A stretch of 64,000 nucleotides of DNA, taken from assembly GCA_002709295.1 (NCBI GenBank), contig PAQL01000015.1:103016-167015 (forward strand), in the 5' to 3' direction. Within the stretch, counting starts at the first letter, position 1. Each line of letters begins with the position of its first letter. Below, piece after piece: positions 44,804-51,913 of the stretch. The translations under genes and the position numbers were made by a program. The notes beneath the pieces were generated by a model. It made no database searches, had not been told where the DNA came from, and was given only the letters and a program-made list of their open reading frames with translations. The stretch comes from Phycisphaerae bacterium. GTDB lineage: Bacteria > Planctomycetota > Phycisphaerae > Phycisphaerales > SM1A02.

Positions 44804-45653
44804 TCAGAAGCCGGCGCCATCTTCGGAGCCTCCATCCCCTGCTCTCCCGGATCCTGCGCCGGATCAGGGTCCGAAGCGCCTCGTCACGTGTCCCTCCGAA
44901 CTCGAATTCGTCGGTCAGCCAATGGAGGAAGTCGCGGCGTGCCGAGAGGTCCCTTCCCTGACGGTGGGTCGTGGTGACGCAGCTGGCCTCGTGTTGTCGG
45001 TAGAGATGCAGCGTCTCGTCGGTCACCACCACCGGGTGGCGGAACATGAGGCGGCTCAGGAACGCCTGATCCTCGTGCATGCCGGTGAAATGCTCGATGT
45101 GGCCGCCCATCGCCACCAGTGGGCCACGTCGGACCAGAGGAGCAAGGGGAACCAGTCTGCTGTTCTCGAGGAACAGGGGGAGAAGCCCCGGCGGCGGAAG
45201 AAGGGTTCCGCACATCCCGGAGGGAAAGCACTGGTCCTCGTCGGGGATCGCGGGATCCCTCCATGAGTGCCAGCGTCGACAGGGCCCGATGACCGCGACC
45301 GCCTCGCCATGCACCTGCAGGCGGGCAAGGAGGACCTCGAGCTTGGTCGGCAGGAACCGGTCGTCGTGATCGAGCCAGGTGACGAAATCGCCCGTGGCGT
45401 GGCGGAGTCCGAGATTCCGGCTCGCACTCATGCCGCGGTTGGCGTTCTCCGGATGGACGTGGACGTGGATCCGATCCGGATCCGCTCCGGCCAGATGCTC
45501 GGCCAGTTCCAGCGTCCGGTCGCTGGAACCGTCGTCCACGATGTGGAGTTCCCAGTCCTCGACGGTCTGCTCGCGAACACTGGTGACGGCTTCCTCCAGG
45601 TACTCCTCGCCATCGCGCACGATCGTGACCACGCTGAAGCGGGGCCGGCTCAT
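44772..45653 (-). CDS. Family-2 glycosyltransferase
   Basis: This 293-residue GT-A enzyme has FSVVTIVRDGEEYLEEAV (about 5), the LHIVDDGSSDRTLEL loop (about 36), ANRGMSASRNLGLRHA, the metal-binding WLDHDDRFLPTKLE (about 93) and MHEDQAFLSRL (about 195). The C-terminal tail is basic and Arg-rich. Its start overlaps the stop of the upstream sulfotransferase (ATGA, 45650-45653), so a sugar transfer and a sulfation step are translationally coupled. Confidence 0.9.
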   Translation of the reverse strand: MSRPRFSVVTIVRDGEEYLEEAVTSVREQTVEDWELHIVDDGSSDRTLELAEHLAGADPDRIHVHVHPENANRGMSASRNLGLRHATGDFVTWLDHDDRFLPTKLEVLLARLQVHGEAVAVIGPCRRWHSWRDPAIPDEDQCFPSGMCGTLLPPPGLLPLFLENSRLVPLAPLVRRGPLVAMGGHIEHFTGMHEDQAFLSRLMFRHPVVVTDETLHLYRQHEASCVTTTHRQGRDLSARRDFLHWLTDEFEFGGTRDEALRTLIRRRIRESRGWRLRRWRRLLINLRKSRSSR

Positions 45654-46471
45654 CGGCGATCGTGTCCGGTCGGGTCGTATCCGAACCCCGGCATGAGTGG
45701 GGCGGCGATCTCGAGGCAGCGTCGCAGGTCGCGTCCGCTCAGGGAGGGCCGGGGATCACCGTCGCCGAAGTCCGCAGGTTCGATCAGCCGGCCCTCACCG
45801 AGCTCGCCCCGCAACGGGATCTCGGCCCCGTCGCCGGAGCGGTCGTCCTCGAGGATCTTCGCGACCAGTTCCGGAGAGGAGTCGATGCCGGCGAAGTCGA
45901 GGAGCGCTTCGAGGTGTGGTTGCGGGTCGGACCGAAGGTCCTCGTATCGAAGAGTGGTGAACCGTCCGGGGCCGAGTCGAGACGCCTCGGTCGCGGCCTC
46001 GACGCACTCGACCCATCGTCGGGTCGCCGCTTCCACCGAGCCCGGCGCCCAGTCCCGGCCCCAGGGCTTGCGGGATGCCCGTACGAGGCTGGCGGCCACG
46101 TCGGCAGGATGTCTGATCAGATGGACGATGCGGCAATCGGGCAGCAGCCGGTCCGCGAGCTCGAGATGCATGATGTGATCCGGCGTCTTCTCGACCAGCA
46201 GCGTGGCCCGGGGATGCTCCTCGAGGATCGACTTGAAGCTTCCCGCCCAGACGTGCCGGAGCAGGCCGAGCAGCCGGTTCTCGGTGATCAGCCCGAGCGG
46301 CCCGTGGGGCCGTGCGAAGGCGGCCTTTCTTCGTGACTCGGCGAGAAGCCGGTCGAACAGGACCAGGAGATGGGATTCCTGGCCACCAGCGCAATTCGGA
46401 TGTGCGAGGATGAGCCTCTGGAGCCAGCTGGTGCCGCTTCTTGGAGCTCCGGCGACGAGCAGCGGGGTCAT
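45650..46471 (-). CDS. Sulfotransferase family protein
   Basis: This 273-residue enzyme starts at ATG 46471, chosen because GGAGGGG sits 6 bases upstream and the 5'-PSB loop follows directly (LLVAGAPRSGTSWLQRLI). An in-frame ATG at 46537 would add 22 residues with no obvious function. The 3'-PB segment is IVHLIRHPADVAASLV (about 110-125), then FTTLRYEDLRSDP (about 167), as in the general Sulfotransfer_3 group. It is co-translated with the overlapping glycosyltransferase. The promoter should lie in 46472-46599, divergent from the rhamnose operon. Confidence 0.88.
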   Translation of the reverse strand: MTPLLVAGAPRSGTSWLQRLILAHPNCAGGQESHLLVLFDRLLAESRRKAAFARPHGPLGLITENRLLGLLRHVWAGSFKSILEEHPRATLLVEKTPDHIMHLELADRLLPDCRIVHLIRHPADVAASLVRASRKPWGRDWAPGSVEAATRRWVECVEAATEASRLGPGRFTTLRYEDLRSDPQPHLEALLDFAGIDSSPELVAKILEDDRSGDGAEIPLRGELGEGRLIEPADFGDGDPRPSLSGRDLRRCLEIAAPLMPGFGYDPTGHDRR

Positions 46472-46599
46472 GACGATCCCCTCCGGATCACCGGCTCCGG
46501 CGGAACGGGATCCCTCGTTGCTGGGCGCGTGGGCCATCGGACGAGATCATAGCGGAGACCTGATCGACATCGGGTCATAAACGGATCGGAGCAGAATCC
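46472..46599. other. Divergent control region of the sulfotransferase and rhamnose operons
   Basis: This gap of 128 bases holds the upstream signals for both directions. No unambiguous promoter boxes were found. CGGAGCAG precedes ATG 46600 and probably acts as the ribosome binding site of the rhamnose isomerase gene. No clear operator palindrome was seen. Confidence 0.3.
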
Positions 46600-47778
46600 A
46601 TGACCGACATCACCACCGTCAGCGACGGGCTGGATCGACTGGAGATCGAGCTTCCCAGCTGGGGTTTCGCCGACACCGGGACCCGCTTCGGAAAGTACCT
46701 CCAGGATTCGGCTGCGATCACCCTGGAGGACAAGCTTGATGACGTCGCCGAGGTCCACCGGGTCACCGGCTGCTGTCCGAGCGTCGCGGTGCACGTCCTC
46801 TGGGACTTCGAGAACGGCAAGGCGGGACCCGCGGCGGCACTGGCCCGGGACCGGGGGCTGAGGATCGGTTCGATCAACCCCAACGTCTTCCAGGATCAGT
46901 GCTACCGACTCGGTTCGGTCGCGAACGCCGACTCCGAGATCCGTCGCCGGGCGATCGGCCACCTGCTGGACTCGGTGGAGATCGGTCGCGAGGTGGGCAG
47001 CGACCTGCTCTCGCTCTGGTTCGCCGATGGAACCAACTATCCCGGTCAGGGCCATCTCCGGCGACGGAAGCGATGGTTCGAGGAGGCTCTTCGCGAGGTC
47101 CACGATGCGATGCCGGAGTCGATGACGATGCTCGTGGAGTACAAGCCCTTCGAGCCGGCCTTCTACCACACCGACATCGCGGACTGGGGCATGGCGATGT
47201 CGCTGGCGAGGTCGGCGGGGCCGAGGGCGAAGGTCCTCGTCGACACCGGTCATCACCTTCAGGGGCAGAACATCGAACACATCGTGGCGTTCCTGCTCGA
47301 CGAGGGGATGCTCGGGGGGTTCCACTTCAACGATCGTCACTATGCGGACGACGATCTCACCGTGGGTTCGATCGATCCCTACCGGCTCTTCCGGATCCTC
47401 TTCGAGATCGTCCAGTACGAACGAGAATGCACCCGGCCGCTGCCCATCGCGTACATGATCGATCAGTCCCACAATCTCAAGCCGAAGATCGAGGCGATGA
47501 TCCAGACCGTGGAGATGGTGCAGGGCATGCTCGCTCGGGCGCTGCTCGTCGACGTCGAGGCTCTGGAGGCGGCCCGTCGCGATGGCGACGTGGTCGATGC
47601 GGAGCGGTGTCTCGCCGATGCCTTCGCCACCGACGTGGGTCCCATGATCCGTGAATGGAGAAGGGGCCGTGGTCTTCCCGAGGATCCGATCCGGAATCAT
47701 CGGGAATCGGGATACGTCGCCCGGGCCGCCTCGGATCGACTCGCCCGCAAGTCCTCGTCCGGAGGCTCGTACGCCTGA
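46600..47778 (+). CDS. L-rhamnose isomerase (RhaI type)
   Basis: This 392-residue cytoplasmic TIM-barrel enzyme is predicted to convert L-rhamnose to L-rhamnulose. It belongs to the xylose-isomerase-like group used by Pseudomonas, rhizobia and planctomycetes, not the E. coli RhaA type. Metal and substrate residues are visible in LSLWFADGTNYPGQ (about 140), MLVEYKPFEPAFYHTD (about 175), KVLVDTGHH (about 210) and GGFHFNDRHYADDDL (about 240). It is the first gene of an operon with rhamnulokinase, aldolase/dehydrogenase and mutarotase, and this context supports the substrate. Confidence 0.92.
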   Translation: MTDITTVSDGLDRLEIELPSWGFADTGTRFGKYLQDSAAITLEDKLDDVAEVHRVTGCCPSVAVHVLWDFENGKAGPAAALARDRGLRIGSINPNVFQDQCYRLGSVANADSEIRRRAIGHLLDSVEIGREVGSDLLSLWFADGTNYPGQGHLRRRKRWFEEALREVHDAMPESMTMLVEYKPFEPAFYHTDIADWGMAMSLARSAGPRAKVLVDTGHHLQGQNIEHIVAFLLDEGMLGGFHFNDRHYADDDLTVGSIDPYRLFRILFEIVQYERECTRPLPIAYMIDQSHNLKPKIEAMIQTVEMVQGMLARALLVDVEALEAARRDGDVVDAERCLADAFATDVGPMIREWRRGRGLPEDPIRNHRESGYVARAASDRLARKSSSGGSYA

Positions 47779-49274
47779 TGGCCGAGGAGCGGGTCATCGC
47801 GGTCGATCTCGGAGCCTCGTCGGGTCGGGTGATCGGCGTGCAGGTACGGGACGGGGTCGTCGACATCGATTCGCTGCACCGGTTCTCGAACGGGCCGGTG
47901 CTTCGCGAGATCGGAGGCGGCTCGAGATGGTGCTGGGATTTCGAGGGCATTCTCGAAGGCGTGATCGAGGGCATCACCATGGTCGCGTCGAAGGGCCGGG
48001 TCGATTCGATCGCGGTCGACTCATGGGCGGTGGATTACGGACTGGTCGACGATCGCGGTGGGCTGGTCGCGCCCGTGACCGCGTATCGCGACGAACGTCA
48101 TCGCCCGGCCTTCGAGCGTCTGCGTCGGGAGATCGGCGACGAGACGATCTATGGACGGACCGGCATCCAGTTCCTGCCCTTCAACACCCTGTATCAACTG
48201 GCCACCGACGCCGGGGAGCCGGATCGTCCGCTCGAACGGGCGGACCGCATGCTGATGATCCCCGACCTGATCGCGAACCGGCTCTGCGGTTCGGTCTGCG
48301 GCGAGCGGACCAATGCGGGCAGCACGCAGTGCTTCGACGTCGATCGCGACGAATGGGCGGAGGATCTCCTCGCCCGGGCGGGGATTCCGGCCCGGATCAT
48401 GCCGCCCGTGGTCGCCGGTGAATCCGCGGAACCCCTCGGTGGACTGCTCGGTTCCGTCGCCCGACGGGTCGGTCTTCCTCCCGGAACCCCGGTTCGTGCG
48501 ACTGCAGGGCACGACACCGCGGCCGCGGTCGCGGCCGCACCGCTTCGCGGCGCCGGGGACGTCTTCATCTCCAGCGGCACCTGGTCGCTGGTGGGATTCG
48601 AACTCGAGTCGCCGGTGCGCACCGCATCCGCGATGAGGATCAACGCCACCAACGAACCCGGAGTGTTCGGAACCACTCGTTTTCTCAGGAACGTCTCCGG
48701 GCTGTGGTTGCTTCAGGAATGCCGTCGGGCCTGGGCCGGGGCCGGACGCGATCACGACTGGGACACCCTGGCCGCCATGGCGGCGGCGGCGGAACCGTTC
48801 CGAACGGTGTTCGATCCGGACGATCCGTCCCTGGCCGCCCCGGGTGACATGCCGGAGAGGATCGCTCGGGTCGTGGCCGATGCGGGCGAGCCCTCGCCCG
48901 TCGACGACGCCTCGATGGCCCGTGCCATCCTCGACTCCGTCGCCCTGAAGACCGCTCGGACGATCGAAGAGCTGGGCTCGGTGGCCGGATGCGATCCCGA
49001 GCGGATCGTGGTGGTCGGCGGGGGGGGGGCCAACCTCCTGCTCGACCGGCTGATCTCCTCCTGCACGGGACTTCCACTGGTCACCGGTTCCACGGAGGCG
49101 ACGGCACTGGGAAACGCCGCGGTCCAGATCGCGGCGATCCGAGGACTTGGGAATCGGGATTCGTTGACCGATCTTCTGCCGGCGGGGATCGCCGCCGCGG
49201 GGCCCGACGATCTGCCCGAGGTTCGGAAGGCGGCGCCCGCCGCCCTCGCGAGGATGTCCACGGGCCAGCCGTGA
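47778..49274 (+). CDS. Rhamnulokinase (FGGY family)
   Basis: This 498-residue sugar kinase phosphorylates L-rhamnulose at O1. ATG 47778 overlaps the previous stop (TGATG). The N-terminal half has VIAVDLGASSGRVI (phosphate loop) and SWAVDYGLVDDRG. The second half has ATAGHDTAAAVAAAP (about 240), SSGTWSLVGFE (about 263) and the adenosine-binding VVVGGGGANLLLDRLI (about 412). That loop is encoded by an uninterrupted run of ten G (49020-49029), a likely mutation or sequencing-error hotspot. Length and motifs fit RhaB. Confidence 0.93.
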   Translation: MAEERVIAVDLGASSGRVIGVQVRDGVVDIDSLHRFSNGPVLREIGGGSRWCWDFEGILEGVIEGITMVASKGRVDSIAVDSWAVDYGLVDDRGGLVAPVTAYRDERHRPAFERLRREIGDETIYGRTGIQFLPFNTLYQLATDAGEPDRPLERADRMLMIPDLIANRLCGSVCGERTNAGSTQCFDVDRDEWAEDLLARAGIPARIMPPVVAGESAEPLGGLLGSVARRVGLPPGTPVRATAGHDTAAAVAAAPLRGAGDVFISSGTWSLVGFELESPVRTASAMRINATNEPGVFGTTRFLRNVSGLWLLQECRRAWAGAGRDHDWDTLAAMAAAAEPFRTVFDPDDPSLAAPGDMPERIARVVADAGEPSPVDDASMARAILDSVALKTARTIEELGSVAGCDPERIVVVGGGGANLLLDRLISSCTGLPLVTGSTEATALGNAAVQIAAIRGLGNRDSLTDLLPAGIAAAGPDDLPEVRKAAPAALARMSTGQP

Positions 49275-49328
49275 CCCGAAGAAGTAGGATCAGGTTTTCA
49301 AGACGCTTTTCGATCGGATGTGCAGACG

Positions 49329-51518
49329 ATGACCAACACGACCACCAGCCAGTTCGTCGAACATCTCTGGAGCGACTCCGAGGTTCAGGGACTCGACGAA
49401 GTCGATCGTCTGGTCTACCGGTCGAATCGACTCGGAGACGACCAGCGGATCACCAACACCGGGGGGGGCAACACCTCCAGCAAGATCGACGATCGGGATC
49501 CGGTCACCGGACGCCCGGTGCGGGTCCTCTGGGTGAAGGGGTCCGGGGGCGATCTGCGGACCGCGGGGCGAGGCAACTTCGCATCCCTGGATCTGGATCG
49601 TCTGGAGTCTCTGAAGGAGCTCTATGCCTCCCGTCCGACGACCGGCATCAAGACCGAGGCCGAGGACGAGATGGTCGAGCGGTATCGGGACTGCATCTTC
49701 GCCCTGAATCCCCGGGCCTCCTCCATCGACACCCCGCTTCATGCCTTCGTCCCCGCCCGTCACGTCGATCACACGCATCCCAACGCGGTCATCGCGATCG
49801 CCGCGAGCCGCGACGGCGAGAAGGTGGCCCGGGAGATCTACGGTGGAGAGGTCCCCTGGCTTCCCTGGATGCGTCCGGGCTTCGAGCTCGGTCTCGCGCT
49901 CGAGGACCTGTGCCTGAGGAATCCCGATGCCGGAGGCGCGATCCTCGGGCAGCACGGGCTCATCAACTGGCACGATGACGACCGGGCCTGCTACGAGCGG
50001 AGTCTGGAGTACATCGATCGCGCCGCGCGATACCTCGCCGACCACGATCGTGGAACGGACACCTTCGGCGGCGAGGCGATCCCGCCGCCGGCGGAGGACG
50101 AGCGTCGTCGCGTTCTGGTCGAGACCCTGCCATGGCTTCGAGGACGGGTCTCCACGCGTCGGCGGATGATCGCGACGGTCCAGTGGGACGACGCCACGCT
50201 CCGGTTCGTGTCCAGTCGGGATGCGGCCCGACTGGCGGCCCTGGGCACCAGCTGCCCCGATCACTTCCTGCGAACGAAGATCCGTCCCCTTCACGTGGAC
50301 TGGGATCCGAACCGGGACTCCACCTCCCTGCTTCGCGAACGTCTCGTGGCGGGTCTGGAGTCCTACGTCGCCGACTACGAGGCGTATCACCAGGCGTGTC
50401 GTCATCCGGACAGCCCGGCCATGCGGCCGCCGGAGCCGACGGTGATCCTGATCCCCGGCATCGGGATGGTGGCCTTCGGGGCGAGCAAGTCCGAGAGTCG
50501 GACCACCGCCGAGTTCTACCGGTGTGCGATCGAGGTGATGCGGGGCGCCGAATCGATCGGCGGCTACCAGGCTCTGCCGGCCCAGGAGGCCTTCGACATC
50601 GAGTACTGGCGACTGGAGGAGGCGAAGCTCCGTCGCATGCCCGATCCCCGTCCCTTTGCGGGAAGGGTGGTGCTGGTGGCGGGGGCCGGCTCGGGGATCG
50701 GCAGGGAATGTGCGACCACCATCGTCGAGGAGGATGCCTCGGTGGTCTGCCTGGACCGTGATGCGGATCGTGCGAAGGGCACGGCGGACTCGATCGAGGC
50801 GATTCGCGGAGCCGGAATCGGCGTCGCGGGGTCGGGCCTCTCCGACTGCGGACCGTCGATCGCCCTCGCGGCGGATGCCACCGATCGGGACCAGGTCCGA
50901 CGGGCGATCGAGGACGCGATCCTCGCCTACGGCGGCATCGACGATCTGGTGGTGACCGCGGGGATGTTCCCGACGCCGGGTCCCGACGGAAGGATCGACG
51001 ACGACGTCTTCGCGCAGACCTTCGCGGTGAACGTGCAGGCTCCCACCATCCTCGCCGAGGAGGTGTCCTCGCTCGTGAGCGACGCCGATCTCGACGGGTC
51101 GATGGTGGTGACCACCAGTGTCAATGCCGTCGTCGCCAAGAAGGGATCCGCCGCCTACGACGCATCGAAGGCGGCGGCCAACCACCTTGTCCGATCCCTC
51201 GCGGTGGGCCTGGCTCCCCGGATCCGGATCAACGCGGTGGCTCCGGCCACGGTCATCGAGGGAAGCACCATGTTCCCTCGCGACCGGGTGATCTCGAGCC
51301 TGCGCAAGTACGAAATCGACTTCGACGAGTCGATGTCCGACGAGGAGCTCACCGAGCGTCTGTCCGGCTTCTATGCGGGACGCACCCTGCTGAAGGTTCC
51401 GGTCCGCCCACGGGACCAGGTGGCCGCGATACGGTTCCTGCTCGGACCCGAGTCGTCCCGCACCACGGGGCAGGTGTTCCACGTCGACGGCGGACTGTCC
51501 GACGCCTTCGTCCGCTGA
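49329..51518 (+). CDS. Bifunctional rhamnulose-1-phosphate aldolase/short-chain dehydrogenase
   Basis: The protein has about 729 residues. The N-terminal class-II aldolase domain (about 1-410) has ITNTGGGNTSSKI, LWVKGSGGDLR, the zinc-binding ARHVDHTHPNAVIAI (about 143) and LGQHGLINWHDDD (about 204), which cleave rhamnulose-1-phosphate to DHAP and L-lactaldehyde. The C-terminal short-chain dehydrogenase domain (about 440-729) has the NAD loop VVLVAGAGSGIGRECA and the active-site YDASKAAANH, and probably oxidises or reduces lactaldehyde. It matches the known fused RhaD-type enzymes. The start is uncertain: GTG 49320 is in frame 9 bases earlier, and neither has a strong ribosome binding site. 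Confidence 0.92.
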   Translation: MTNTTTSQFVEHLWSDSEVQGLDEVDRLVYRSNRLGDDQRITNTGGGNTSSKIDDRDPVTGRPVRVLWVKGSGGDLRTAGRGNFASLDLDRLESLKELYASRPTTGIKTEAEDEMVERYRDCIFALNPRASSIDTPLHAFVPARHVDHTHPNAVIAIAASRDGEKVAREIYGGEVPWLPWMRPGFELGLALEDLCLRNPDAGGAILGQHGLINWHDDDRACYERSLEYIDRAARYLADHDRGTDTFGGEAIPPPAEDERRRVLVETLPWLRGRVSTRRRMIATVQWDDATLRFVSSRDAARLAALGTSCPDHFLRTKIRPLHVDWDPNRDSTSLLRERLVAGLESYVADYEAYHQACRHPDSPAMRPPEPTVILIPGIGMVAFGASKSESRTTAEFYRCAIEVMRGAESIGGYQALPAQEAFDIEYWRLEEAKLRRMPDPRPFAGRVVLVAGAGSGIGRECATTIVEEDASVVCLDRDADRAKGTADSIEAIRGAGIGVAGSGLSDCGPSIALAADATDRDQVRRAIEDAILAYGGIDDLVVTAGMFPTPGPDGRIDDDVFAQTFAVNVQAPTILAEEVSSLVSDADLDGSMVVTTSVNAVVAKKGSAAYDASKAAANHLVRSLAVGLAPRIRINAVAPATVIEGSTMFPRDRVISSLRKYEIDFDESMSDEELTERLSGFYAGRTLLKVPVRPRDQVAAIRFLLGPESSRTTGQVFHVDGGLSDAFVR

Positions 51519-51538
51519 ACGATCCGAAGGGAGACCCC

Positions 51539-51859
51539 ATGCGAAGAGTCTGCTTCCTTCTCAAGGTCCGGGCCGACCGCCTGGACGAGTATCGGAGAGC
51601 CCACGACGAGGTCTGGCCGGAGATGCTGGAGGCGCTGTCGCGGCATGGCTGGACGAACTACTCGCTGTTCCTGCGCGACGATGGACTGCTGATCGGATAC
51701 GTGGAGACGCCGGACTGGGATGCGGCTCTAGCGGGGATGGCCGATGAGCCGGTCAACGCCCGGTGGCAGTCGGAGATGAAGGACTACTTCGAGTCGCTCG
51801 AGGGCGTCAATCCCGACGAGGCGATGCGTCCCCTCGACGAGGTGTTTCATCTCGCCTGA
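51539..51859 (+). CDS. L-rhamnose mutarotase
   Basis: This 106-residue protein is a dimeric alpha/beta-barrel enzyme interconverting the anomers of L-rhamnose, which feeds the isomerase. Recognisable features: RVCFLLKVRADRLDEYRRAH with catalytic-region His (about 22), VWPEMLEAL, NYSLFLRDDGLLIGYVE (Tyr near 37 and 54) and ARWQSEMKDYF. The size matches RhaM/YiiL. It is the last gene of the rhamnose operon, 20 bases after the aldolase gene, with AAGGGAGA as ribosome binding site. Confidence 0.92.
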   Translation: MRRVCFLLKVRADRLDEYRRAHDEVWPEMLEALSRHGWTNYSLFLRDDGLLIGYVETPDWDAALAGMADEPVNARWQSEMKDYFESLEGVNPDEAMRPLDEVFHLA

Positions 51860-51913
51860 GCCGGCCCTCTGCGGGCTCGCATGTCCCACCCCGGTCCCGG
51901 AGCACTGCGGGGT

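Noticed and set aside
46472..46537. Longer start for the sulfotransferase at 46537
   Set aside because: ATG 46471 has a clear GGAGGGG site and puts the PAPS loop at the N-terminus. The extension is low in information.
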